Source: Candidatus Kapaibacterium sp.
GTDB lineage: Bacteria; Bacteroidota; Ignavibacteria; Kapaibacteriales; JAEUSM01
Direction of reading: 5' to 3'
NCBI GenBank assembly: GCA_016788785.1
Contig: JAEUSM010000017.1
Span: forward strand, 62,001 to 126,000
Length of the DNA: 64,000 nucleotides
The notes under the pieces were generated by a model that saw nothing but the letters and a program-made list of their open reading frames with translations, did not search any database and had not been told where the DNA came from. The translations under genes were made by a program, and so were the position numbers. This document shows positions 8,452 to 16,003 of the stretch, piece after piece; the stretch's first letter is position 1, and each line of letters opens with the position of its first letter.

Positions 8452-8996
8452 AGTTGCACAGTTTTTAACAGTTGAACAGGAATATTAATTTTCACTTTGT
8501 TAGAAACAGCCAAGTTTCCTGTACCTAACATTACATTAAATGAAAGACCAAAATCCTGACGGTTTATAATTCCTGTAAGAAAGAAACCTGCTTTGGTATT
8601 GCCAAATGGGTCTTGTGGAACTGTTCCTGCATATTCCAAATCAAAAATAACAGGCTTTGTTATACCTCGAATTGTTAAATTTCCGTGCATTTTGTACTCA
8701 TTGTCAGTATCTGTTGATTCTAGCTTCGTACTTTCAAAATTCATTTCTTGAAACTTTTCAACATTAAAAAAGTCGTCTGCCTTTAAGTGTGCATCTCGTT
8801 GAGCATCATTGGTGTCAATACTATCAGTTTGTACAGTCACGTTTACTTGTAAATCAGAAAAATCTTCTTTTTCAGTTTTTACCGTTCCATTGTAGTTTTT
8901 AAAAAATCCGTCAACTTCAGATATTCCAAAGTGTCTTACACTAAATCCTACTTTGGTGTGGCTTGGGTCTAAGACCCATTTAGCTAATTCTTGCAT
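8448..8996 (-). CDS. YceI family protein (copy 2 of 3), cytoplasmic form
   Basis: 182 residues from the ATG at 8996. An upstream start at 9050 would add a hydrophobic leader that overlaps the promoter and operator described below, so it is not chosen. The protein starts directly with W-V-L-D-P-S-H-T-K-V-G-F-S-V-R-H, the typical YceI opening, and contains the D-A-Q-R-D-A-H-L-K-A-D-D-F-F block. No signal peptide, unlike copy 1. It is closest in layout to copy 3 at 38269-38799. Ligand and role are unknown; genetic coupling to an SDR suggests a hydrophobic or quinone-like substrate (inference). Confidence 0.85.
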   Translation of the reverse strand: MQELAKWVLDPSHTKVGFSVRHFGISEVDGFFKNYNGTVKTEKEDFSDLQVNVTVQTDSIDTNDAQRDAHLKADDFFNVEKFQEMNFESTKLESTDTDNEYKMHGNLTIRGITKPVIFDLEYAGTVPQDPFGNTKAGFFLTGIINRQDFGLSFNVMLGTGNLAVSNKVKINIPVQLLKTVQL

Positions 8997-9018
8997 AGTA
9001 CTAATTATTAAAATTATT

Positions 9019-9044
9019 TTGTCAAAATTGACAATGCAAAAATA
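9019..9044 (-). promoter_or_regulatory. Promoter -7 element and perfect palindromic operator of yceI-SDR
   Basis: On the minus strand TATTTTTG (9044 to 9037) fits TAnnTTTG. Directly after it, at the expected transcription start, lies the perfect inverted repeat TTGTCAA-AA-TTGACAA (9019-9034). The ATG at 8996 follows with a 35-base leader. This is the classic place for a repressor operator. Confidence 0.55.
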
Positions 9045-9065
9045 AGGCAAAGTAAAGCTATGTTG

Positions 9066-9962
9066 TTAAGATGAAACCTGCTTTTTTCGGTATTTTTCGG
9101 ACATTTCAGTTTTAAATGCCAAAGGAGATAGTTTTGTTTCTTTTTTAAAGGCTTTAGCGAAGTAAGAACTATCAGTATAGTTAAGTTCGAAAGCAATTTC
9201 GGAAACCGTTTTGTCTGTGAATGTTAAAAACCGTTTTGCTTCTAAAATACTTCGAGCTCTTATTACTGCACTAGCTGTTTTTCCTGTCACTTCTTTGGTA
9301 ATTAGATTTAAATGATGTTCAGTAATATGAAGTTGTTCAGCAAAATATGAAGTTGTTTTGTTTTCGACAAAATGCTTGTCTATTAGGTTTTTGAATTGTT
9401 TGAATATTATTAAATACTTCTTTGAAAGTATTTTGTCTGTTTTTGTGTCAATGCAACGTTGAACTTGAGTCAATAAAATATGAAGTAAAGATTGTGTAAT
9501 AGTTTGATTTCTGTCAGTTCGTTTGTGTTCATTAGAAATTAAGTCAATGGTTTGCTTAATTTCGGCAAAATTTCTTTTGTCTAATTGAATACAAGGGTTT
9601 GCAAAGAAGTTATCCAAAAAACTTAGTTCAAAAAGTTTGTCTTTCTTATAATAATTTAGCAAATAGAAGTCTTCCGTAAAAAGAATTGTTCCTCCTTTTA
9701 GTGGTTTCCACTCTTCAAATTGATGAACTTGGTTGGGCGAAATAAAAAACAAACTATTTGGCAAAACTTCATATTCTTTATAATCAATGGTTTGCTTGCT
9801 TATGCCTTTTTCTGTCCAAAGTATTTCATAAAAAGTATGTTTGTGAATTTCTTCCACTTCAGGTTCTTCCATTTCTTCAAACCTCATAATCTCAAATTCG
9901 GTTCGATTTGTCGGCTTGTTTATAAAGTGTCCGATACTATAAAATGGAAATAAATTTTTCAT
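9066..9962 (-). CDS. AraC family transcriptional regulator
   Basis: 298 residues. The N-terminal half (about 20-110) is a cupin-like sensor domain with 'H-K-H-T-F-Y-E-I-L-W' and 'F-F-I-S-P-N-Q-V-H'. The C-terminal ~100 residues have the two AraC helix-turn-helix units, ending with the family signature S-E-I-A-F-E-L-N-Y-T-D-S-S-Y-F-A-K-A-F-K-K. It lies directly upstream of, and in the same direction as, the YceI-SDR pair, which is its likely target. The ligand is unknown. Confidence 0.9.
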   Translation of the reverse strand: MKNLFPFYSIGHFINKPTNRTEFEIMRFEEMEEPEVEEIHKHTFYEILWTEKGISKQTIDYKEYEVLPNSLFFISPNQVHQFEEWKPLKGGTILFTEDFYLLNYYKKDKLFELSFLDNFFANPCIQLDKRNFAEIKQTIDLISNEHKRTDRNQTITQSLLHILLTQVQRCIDTKTDKILSKKYLIIFKQFKNLIDKHFVENKTTSYFAEQLHITEHHLNLITKEVTGKTASAVIRARSILEAKRFLTFTDKTVSEIAFELNYTDSSYFAKAFKKETKLSPLAFKTEMSEKYRKKQVSS

Positions 9963-10410
9963 TAGTCAAAAGTATTTGTTTTAAGTTTATTTATGTTAGA
10001 ACTATTAATTGTAATATTGCTTCTAAAAGTTGCGATTTGAGAAGATTCTAGTAGAAAGTAGCAAAGTTATTGAATAGCAACTTTTTAATGAGGCGATTTT
10101 TAGCAATTTCTCTTTTTCCATCATTCAAATCTTCTCTTCCAACCGCAATTTACTCATTTTTACAAAAAAACCGCTTTTAAAGCGGTTTTGGTGGGGATGT
10201 TTATATTGTCTAACTTAGACAAGGTTGTTGAATGTAATTTCATCAAAAATGTCTATGGTAAGTAATATATATGATTAAATCATGTTGTAACAATATTAGA
10301 GATAGGAATGTACTGGGCATAATTTCAATTTAGTTCTGTTCATTAAGCACGAATTGTTCCTCTTTCTTTTTCTTAATTCTTGTATATTCTGTTTAGTAAT
10401 CTGGCCAAAT
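9963..10410. other. 448-bp gap with repeat R3
   Basis: Contains repeat copy R3 (10141-10198) and a small palindrome GTCTAA-C-TTAGAC (10208-10220). No open frame with protein-like features is seen. A TACTTTTG (minus strand, 9974-9967) next to the AraC start resembles a -7 element, but would leave almost no leader. Confidence 0.5.
10141..10198 (-). repeat. Dispersed hairpin repeat, copy R3 (perfect hairpin)
   Basis: Core CAATTTACTCATTTTTAC, A tract, then the perfect hairpin AACCGCTTT-T-AAAGCGGTT (10169-10187) and GGTTTTGGTGGGG. Read on the minus strand it ends in a T tract, as a rho-independent terminator would. It also shares the block CTTCTCTTCC just to its left with R4, so the repeated unit is longer than the hairpin. 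Confidence 0.8.
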
Positions 10411-11235
10411 TTATGCAAATCTTTCTTGAAGCCACGTTTTGGCTATGTTTTCAAACTTTTTTCTAGGCATATTCAACAGTTCTTTAACACTTAACATCCT
10501 GTCTATTGCTACTGATTCAACTAACATTAATCCAACATAATATCCGGCTCTATATTCTTTAATATCTGAGGGATCTTTTGCATAAAATAATCCTATTTTT
10601 GAATTACTTGAAGAAAAAGTTTTCAAAACAAATTTATACAACATTTGTTCTTTATGTTTGCATTCTTGAAGCCAGATTATTATATCATTTTTTGAAATAA
10701 AATCTGCCCATAAAGCCGTGCCTTCATCTACATTTAGAATTTTCATGGTTAAATATGTAGCCACTCCTTCCGTAATAACTTGTCTAATTACCGACCGTTT
10801 CTCTGCAACATTTGTGAAATAAAAATCTGGTGAATTAGCATAATGAAAAGCATGAATAATTTCATGCGTGATAAAAATTTCCGCTTGAGTTTTTGTTACG
10901 TAGCCCTCTAAAGGTAACCAAACTATAAATTTTCCCTTGTCTTTGAAGGCGTGACCATTAGATGTGGCATTACCAACAAAAAGAACAACTTCCGTGTTTT
11001 CCATCTCGAATCCAAATGAAACTAACCGTTGTTCTACTTGCTTTATTCCATCTATGATAAGGTTTTTTCTCTTTATTAATTCTGTTTGTAAGAGACAATT
11101 TGAAAAATTTTTTCTTGTTGCCCAATATTTAAAATAATGAGAAAATAGAGCAGGATATGATTGCTCATAAGCTCGTAGATCTTTTGCTTTTAATATTTCA
11201 GAAGTATAGGAATCAGTGAGATCTATTATGTTCAT
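10411..11235 (-). CDS. Putative zinc metallopeptidase (HExxH + E, gluzincin-like)
   Basis: 274 residues, no signal peptide or membrane segment. It has His124-Glu125-x-x-His128 in a helix (F-I-T-H-E-I-I-H-A-F-H-Y) and a second helix 28 residues later with Glu156 (I-T-E-G-V-A-T-Y-L), a good third zinc ligand. This spacing fits gluzincin-type peptidases and resembles the 'predicted Zn-dependent protease' groups such as DUF2268. I cannot assign an exact family or substrate. It probably acts in the cytoplasm. It stands alone between repeats R3 and R4 in the accessory region. Confidence 0.6.
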   Translation of the reverse strand: MNIIDLTDSYTSEILKAKDLRAYEQSYPALFSHYFKYWATRKNFSNCLLQTELIKRKNLIIDGIKQVEQRLVSFGFEMENTEVVLFVGNATSNGHAFKDKGKFIVWLPLEGYVTKTQAEIFITHEIIHAFHYANSPDFYFTNVAEKRSVIRQVITEGVATYLTMKILNVDEGTALWADFISKNDIIIWLQECKHKEQMLYKFVLKTFSSSNSKIGLFYAKDPSDIKEYRAGYYVGLMLVESVAIDRMLSVKELLNMPRKKFENIAKTWLQERFA

Positions 11236-11300
11236 AAATTTTTGCCATTTCTCATTCGGGTTTTTGGCTTGGTGAAGTCAGGTTTCAAGGCAAAAAACTT

Positions 11301-11435
11301 TTAACGGCTTCTATCATCCACAATAAGCTCTAAACCTGTGGCTAATTCCAGCACAAAAACAGGATAATCGATTATCTCAATAAAGTGTTTGTACCATTCG
11401 AGATAGGCCATTCTATCAGAAAGAGATTGATTCTT
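11301..11435 (-). pseudogene. Decayed 5' fragment of a PAS histidine kinase
   Basis: Read on the minus strand, this stretch gives ~44 codons that align without gaps to residues 1-44 of the kinase at 3896-4945 with 29 identities (shared blocks N-Q-S-L-S-D, E-W-Y-K-H-F, I-D-Y-P-V, V-L-E-L-A-T-G, L-I-V). The start codon is lost (AAG at 11435-11433), and the frame ends in TAA at 11303-11301. It is thus a remnant, either of a duplicated kinase or of the same gene from another strain. Confidence 0.8.
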
Positions 11436-11516
11436 TGACTACTTCACTTACTCTCTTCTTCTCTTCCACCTGCAATATACTCATTTTTACAAAAAAACCG
11501 CTGTAAAAGCGGTTTT
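11301..11516. repeat. Right copy of ~210-bp direct repeat
   Basis: Partner of 4811-5022 at an offset of 6490-6491 bases. It includes the kinase remnant and repeat R4. Similarity falls off to the left of about 11301. Confidence 0.8.
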
Positions 11517-11520
11517 GGGG
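11471..11520 (-). terminator. Dispersed hairpin repeat, copy R4, acting as terminator of the quinone reductase gene
   Basis: Core TGCAATATACTCATTTTTAC (identical to R1), A tract, hairpin AACCGCT-GTAA-AGCGGTT (11497-11514). On the minus strand the hairpin is followed by seven T residues, 19 bases after the stop of the gene at 11534-12112. This copy therefore looks like a working terminator and is a candidate for the original one. Confidence 0.75.
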
Positions 11521-11533
11521 ATATTTGACATTG

Positions 11534-12112
11534 TTATTTGTTTTGGATTCCGAGTTGTTCAATTTTTGAGAGCCATTTTGTTCGGTAAAGTTCTTTGGAA
11601 AGCCGGATTGGTCCGATGGTCGTTACCCTCACTGGCGACATTCCACAAAATTCAAGCGTCAGTTTTTTCATTGCGTTGTTGCTTGGTTGTCGATAGACTA
11701 ACCAATAATACCATGCAGGTTGATCAAGCGTGGAAATGATTCTTGCTGATTTGTTGGTGAGTAATTTGTCCCACCAAACGGAATTTTCCCTTTTTTTGAA
11801 CGCAAATCCAGGAAGAAACACTCGGTCGATAAATCCTTTCATTATGGCTGGAATTGAACCCCACCAAACTGGATAGATCCACACGAGATGTTCCGCCCAC
11901 GTAATTAGTTCTTGTGCTTTGAGAAGATCTGGTTCCAATTCCGTTCGTTTTCGATACCCAAATTGTAAATTGGGATTAAACGCCAAATCACGGATATTGA
12001 CTTGTCTCACCTCAGCTCCAGATGCAATAGCTCCTTTTTTGTACGCTTCAACAATTGCAACACTAAAACTTTCTGGATCAGGATGACCATTTATAATGAG
12101 TATTTTTTTCAT
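11534..12112 (-). CDS. NAD(P)H-dependent quinone reductase-like flavoprotein (flavodoxin_2 fold)
   Basis: 192 residues. The N-terminus I-L-I-I-N-G-H-P-D-P-E-S-F is the FMN/FAD phosphate loop of the KefF/MdaB/NQO1 family. The central block W-I-Y-P-V-W-W-G-S-I-P-A-I-M-K-G-F-I-D-R-V-F-L-P-G-F-A-F is the family hallmark for the isoalloxazine pocket. It probably reduces quinones or related compounds by two electrons in the cytoplasm. Followed by terminator R4; preceded by an outer-membrane protein gene 18 bases away on the same strand. Confidence 0.85.
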   Translation of the reverse strand: MKKILIINGHPDPESFSVAIVEAYKKGAIASGAEVRQVNIRDLAFNPNLQFGYRKRTELEPDLLKAQELITWAEHLVWIYPVWWGSIPAIMKGFIDRVFLPGFAFKKRENSVWWDKLLTNKSARIISTLDQPAWYYWLVYRQPSNNAMKKLTLEFCGMSPVRVTTIGPIRLSKELYRTKWLSKIEQLGIQNK

Positions 12113-12130
12113 TTTCTCACTCGAAGGAAA

Positions 12131-12763
12131 TTAGAAATTAAATCCAAAATGGAATCCCGGTTCTGGCACAACGAATTTAGACCATTTATCATCGAGTTGC
12201 TTGAATCCATTTGGCAAAGTTGAATGATAAGCTCTGTGAGTAACTGCCATTGACGGCTGGATAAAAAATCGGTCGTTGAAGAGTTTGACATGATAGCCAA
12301 CACGATAGGTGTTGAAAATCTGAAAGCCATTGTCAATTCTTGTTCCTGCTGTATTGACAAAATGTTGCAATGTCGGCATCACATTCAGCTCGGCATATAA
12401 ACCATTCCACAAAAATCGTTGGTACGAAACAGACAAACCAAATTCACGAACACGACCCGGAAACTTCTCCTCATCGGTACCATATTTATCATCCAAAAAC
12501 GGGTGAATGCCATTGGGCCATGCATATTTCCATGTTTTTGGCTCAAGCGTAATGATATCTTTATTTGTTAATCGATAACCAACATTAAGTTGAAAAAATT
12601 GTGGAGGATTTTTTTGATCAGGAATCAAGCTCACCAAAACAAACGCTGAGCTTCCAACGAACCAACGTTTGTAGGTAGTATCTGTGTCTGCATATTGGGC
12701 TGTGAGATTTTGGGAAGCGAAGACTAATAAGACCAAAGCAACAAGAAACCAATTCTTTTTCAT
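12131..12763 (-). CDS. Secreted small outer-membrane beta-barrel protein, unknown family
   Basis: 210 residues with a clear signal peptide (hydrophobic 5-16, cleavage near L-T-A at 22). The mature part has alternating strand patterns, many aromatic residues and a terminal G-F-N-F, as in eight-stranded outer-membrane barrels. No enzyme motif. It is probably co-transcribed with the downstream flavoprotein. Role unknown. Confidence 0.6.
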   Translation of the reverse strand: MKKNWFLVALVLLVFASQNLTAQYADTDTTYKRWFVGSSAFVLVSLIPDQKNPPQFFQLNVGYRLTNKDIITLEPKTWKYAWPNGIHPFLDDKYGTDEEKFPGRVREFGLSVSYQRFLWNGLYAELNVMPTLQHFVNTAGTRIDNGFQIFNTYRVGYHVKLFNDRFFIQPSMAVTHRAYHSTLPNGFKQLDDKWSKFVVPEPGFHFGFNF

Positions 12764-12835
12764 AGTATTTTTACAAAATTGTTAAACAATGTTGCAAAAA
12801 TACAGTACGATCACGCTAAGAATCGTTCACTTAAG

Positions 12836-13429
12836 TTAAGAAATAAGATGCTTCTTATTTTTTTGGATAATTCTTGCTCGAAGTCTACTGAGCGATTGTG
12901 GTTTGATGCCCAAATAACTCGCTAATTGGTGTTGTGGAACACGTTGTAGCAAATCAGGTCGTTTGGAGAGTAGGTTCTGATATCGTTGTTCTGGTGAAGA
13001 AGTTTTGAAAGCATCAAAATCAATTTGTTGTTTTGCTAATAGCTCTTCCGAAAGAATTCTGCAAAGGGTATCAAAGCGTGGAAATTTACGATTCGTTTCT
13101 TCTACCATATCCGAATCTGAGACAAGGAGAATGGAATCTTCCAAACAATTAACATAATATTCCGACGGAGTTTTACTAATGACCCAAGGAGGATTCAACG
13201 CTTCTAATTCCGTATAGAAAGCAGTCGTTTTTTCCTCACCGTCGATGATGTAATAGGTGCGAATACAACCTTTCAGCACAAAATACCCTTTATTGGACAT
13301 TTGACCTGCATGCAATAAGATATCACCTTTTTTGACAGAACGAAATAAATCTAACGAAAGTAAAACGTTCTTTTCCTCTTCTGTGAGTATGATGTATTTC
13401 GCTAAAAAATCAAACAGTAGGTTTTGCAT
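12836..13429 (-). CDS. Crp/Fnr family transcriptional regulator
   Basis: 197 residues. The N-terminal cyclic-nucleotide-binding-like domain (about 20-115) has 'K-K-G-D-I-L-L-H-A-G' and 'G-Y-F-V-L-K-G-C-I-R-T-Y-Y', and the C-terminal part has a helix-turn-helix (Q-H-Q-L-A-S-Y-L-G-I-K-P-Q-S-L-S-R-L-R). The cAMP phosphate pocket (R-S-A type) is not conserved, so it probably senses something else or acts without ligand, as is common for Bacteroidota members. No Cys set for an Fe-S cluster is seen, so it is not a typical FNR. It may regulate the adjacent outer-membrane protein and quinone reductase genes. Confidence 0.85.
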   Translation of the reverse strand: MQNLLFDFLAKYIILTEEEKNVLLSLDLFRSVKKGDILLHAGQMSNKGYFVLKGCIRTYYIIDGEEKTTAFYTELEALNPPWVISKTPSEYYVNCLEDSILLVSDSDMVEETNRKFPRFDTLCRILSEELLAKQQIDFDAFKTSSPEQRYQNLLSKRPDLLQRVPQHQLASYLGIKPQSLSRLRARIIQKNKKHLIS

Positions 13430-13442
13430 AATTACTCAAGTA

Positions 13443-13458
13443 CAACATCCTTATGTTG
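13443..13458. promoter_or_regulatory. Inverted repeat upstream of the Crp-family gene
   Basis: CAACAT-CCTT-ATGTTG, 14 bases before the ATG; the half-site ATGTTGAT appears again at 13490-13497. It may be an autoregulatory operator. This is pattern evidence only. Confidence 0.3.
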
Positions 13459-13501
13459 ATAATGTTAGAATTGTTTTTAAATATCTAAGATGTTGATAAG
13501 A

Positions 13502-14374
13502 TCAATCACGATCGTTCAAAACATCGAGGCAATATTGTTTGTACGAACTGTTTGGAAGTCGTTCGACTGATGCAATATACTGATCTTTGGTGAAAAAACC
13601 GCAATGAAGGGCAATTTCTTCGAGACAGGCGATTTTTTTGCCTTGACGTTTTTCGATAGCGTGGATGAATGTTCCAGCTTCAATGAGGGATTCGGGTGTT
13701 CCGGTGTCTAACCAAGCGATACCACGACCCATTAATTCAACTTTGAGTCTTTGTTGTTCCAAATAGACTTTGTGGACATCGGTGATTTCTAATTCGCCTC
13801 GTGCTGATGGCTGAATGGATTCGGCTATTTCCACAACAGTATTGTCATAGACATACAATCCGGGAATAGCATAATGGGATTTTGGTTTGAGAGGTTTTTC
13901 TTCAATAGACAAAACATTGTTATTTTCCCCAAATTCAACAACGCCATAGCGTTCAGGGTCAGTAACTCGGTAGCCAAATACAGTTGCTCCGGTATTGTTT
14001 GCTAATGCTTTGTGGTAAAAGTCTAATTTCCCATAGAAGATATTATCACCCAAAATAAGCGAAACTGGTTGAGAATTGATAAATTCTTTTCCAATCAGGA
14101 ACGCTTGAGCAATTCCTTTTGGTTCAGGTTGTACTTTGTACGAAATGGAAATTCCCCATTGTGAGCCATCACCCAGTAGCTTTTGGAAGTGAGGTGTATC
14201 GTATGGTGTGGAAATGATGAGTATATCTTGAATCCCGCCCAGCATCAAAGTAGCCAGTGGATAATACACCATTGGTTTATCATAGACAGGTTGTAACTGT
14301 TTGCTAAATGTCGCCGTCAATGGATATAACCGTGAACCACTACCACCAGCAAGAATAATCCCTTTTTTCACCAT
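13502..14374 (-). CDS. rfbA: Glucose-1-phosphate thymidylyltransferase
   Basis: 290 residues. The nucleotide-binding loop is [13 protein letters not shown] (8-20), followed by [11 protein letters not shown], and [10 protein letters not shown] carries the metal-binding Asp. Length and motifs match RmlA/RfbA, which makes dTDP-glucose from dTTP and glucose-1-phosphate, the first step to dTDP-rhamnose. It starts 7 bases after phoU, so it is probably read from the pst-phoU transcript, an unusual neighbour. A related RmlD-like reductase lies far away at 51254-52186; no rmlB/rmlC in the window. Confidence 0.92.
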   Translation of the reverse strand: MVKKGIILAGGSGSRLYPLTATFSKQLQPVYDKPMVYYPLATLMLGGIQDILIISTPYDTPHFQKLLGDGSQWGISISYKVQPEPKGIAQAFLIGKEFINSQPVSLILGDNIFYGKLDFYHKALANNTGATVFGYRVTDPERYGVVEFGENNNVLSIEEKPLKPKSHYAIPGLYVYDNTVVEIAESIQPSARGELEITDVHKVYLEQQRLKVELMGRGIAWLDTGTPESLIEAGTFIHAIEKRQGKKIACLEEIALHCGFFTKDQYIASVERLPNSSYKQYCLDVLNDRD

Positions 14375-14381
14375 AAATCAA

Positions 14382-15092
14382 TTACTCAGCATCATCGAAG
14401 AAGAACATAGAACCCAAAGCAGTTTCTTCTTTTTCTTCAATACCATTTGCACGAATGTTATGAGATTCGTGTAAGAAAATAACGCCTTCAGCAATATTGA
14501 TTGCATGTTCACATAAACGTTCGATAGATTGAAGACCTAATATAATTTTCGTACACGAATCTACTAATGTAGGTGTCGTTTTCATTTCTTCAATCATTGC
14601 TATTACAATGTCACGTGCAGCAGAACGAACATTTAACTTCGAGGGTTGTACGTGATGTGCCAATTCCAAATCACCATTTACAAAAGAATCCAAAGCAATT
14701 TTGATAACTTTTGAAGAAGAATTGGTTAAACGAGCTACATCAAATTTACTACAAATTTCTTTGCAGCTTTCCGTTTGCAAAATAACAGATGCAACATGAA
14801 GGGTTACTTCGTGCAAATATTTCAACTCAATATTAATTTTGAGCATAGCAAGTAATAGCCTCAGGTCAGAAGCAACTGGTTGATGCAATGCAAACAACCG
14901 TTGACACTGTTTTTCAATCTTTAAGGATAATTTATCAACTTTAGCAGTACGCTCAGTAATAATACCGAGATAGTTTTTATTATCTTCTAAGAGTGAACGA
15001 AACGAGAAATCAACTTGCTCTTCGACTAAACTCGCAAGTCTAATCAATCGGGCACGAAGTTTTTCTAAGTTGTCTTCAAAAAATTTATGCAT
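14382..15092 (-). CDS. phoU: Phosphate signalling protein PhoU
   Basis: 236 residues built of two three-helix PhoU repeats (about 15-105 and 115-210), including the R-L-L-L-A-M-L-K-I-N-I-E-L-K-Y-L block, with an acidic extension at the end. PhoU binds metal and links the Pst transporter to the PhoR kinase, damping phosphate signalling and uptake. It follows pstB, as in most bacteria. No PhoR/PhoB is in the window. Confidence 0.92.
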   Translation of the reverse strand: MHKFFEDNLEKLRARLIRLASLVEEQVDFSFRSLLEDNKNYLGIITERTAKVDKLSLKIEKQCQRLFALHQPVASDLRLLLAMLKINIELKYLHEVTLHVASVILQTESCKEICSKFDVARLTNSSSKVIKIALDSFVNGDLELAHHVQPSKLNVRSAARDIVIAMIEEMKTTPTLVDSCTKIILGLQSIERLCEHAINIAEGVIFLHESHNIRANGIEEKEETALGSMFFFDDAE

Positions 15093-15209
15093 TTGTTTTT
15101 CCCAATCGAAAGAAAAAATGAAAACAAAGGGGGTGAAATATTCACCAATATATGCAAACGTTTGATACGAAAAGAAGTTGTAATTAGGTGAATAAAATTT
15201 ATCTAAATT

Positions 15210-15980
15210 TTATCCAAATCTTCCCGTAATATAGTCTTCTGTTTCTTTTTTGTTTGGTTCCGTAAAAATTGTCCGAGTTTTATCAAATTCAATAAGATTA
15301 CCCATATAGAAAAAAGCGGTATAATCACTCACTCGAGCCGCTTGTTGCATATTATGTGTCACCAAAATAATCGTATATTTTGATTTGAGTTCGGTAATTA
15401 GTTCTTCAACTTTCGCAGTCGATATGGGATCCAAAGCAGAACATGGTTCGTCCATTAACACTATCTCAGGATTCACTGCTATTGCACGAGCAATACAAAG
15501 ACGTTGTTGTTGGCCACCAGATAACCCTAAGGCAGAATCATTGAGACGATTTTTCACTTCTTCCCACAAAGCTGCACCTTTTAAACTTTGCTCAACGATA
15601 TCGTCCAAATCTGAACGGCTAATACGTTGGTTCAATTGCAAACCATACGCTATATTATCATAAATTGATTTTGGAAACGGAGTAGATTTTTGGAACACCA
15701 TCCCTACTTGACGACGTAGTTGAACAACATCAACACTTGGGTTGAATACATCTGTTTCGTCAATGATAATTTTACCTTGAAATTTTGCAGAGGGTATCAA
15801 ATCATTCATTCTATTTATCGAACGAAGAAACGTACTTTTTCCACACCCTGAAGGACCAATCAAAGCAGTAACTTGTTTTTCAAGTATATCCATTGAAATA
15901 TCTTTTAAGGCTTGTTTTGCACCGTAGTAAACACAAAAGTCTGATGCTTTTACTTTTATTTGATTTATTTGTTTTGCCAT
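15210..15980 (-). CDS. pstB: Phosphate ABC transporter ATP-binding protein
   Basis: 256 residues. Walker [10 protein letters not shown] (about 42-50), followed by the PstB-typical [11 protein letters not shown] loop F-Q-K-S-T-P-F-P; signature L-S-G-G-Q-Q-Q-R; Walker [13 protein letters not shown]. The Q-loop and post-Walker A residues are diagnostic for PstB. It powers phosphate import through PstC/PstA. Confidence 0.97.
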   Translation of the reverse strand: MAKQINQIKVKASDFCVYYGAKQALKDISMDILEKQVTALIGPSGCGKSTFLRSINRMNDLIPSAKFQGKIIIDETDVFNPSVDVVQLRRQVGMVFQKSTPFPKSIYDNIAYGLQLNQRISRSDLDDIVEQSLKGAALWEEVKNRLNDSALGLSGGQQQRLCIARAIAVNPEIVLMDEPCSALDPISTAKVEELITELKSKYTIILVTHNMQQAARVSDYTAFFYMGNLIEFDKTRTIFTEPNKKETEDYITGRFG

Positions 15981-16003
15981 AATGTTTTACTATAACAAGT
16001 ATA

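Noticed and set aside
10208-10220. Palindrome GTCTAA-C-TTAGAC
   Set aside because: Short and isolated, with no gene start nearby; may be chance.
4980-11520. The repeats as integron attC sites
   Set aside because: The copies have no convincing paired R'/R'' core sites (RYYYAAC ... GTTRRRY) in the expected arrangement, cassettes contain several genes, and there is no integrase in the window.
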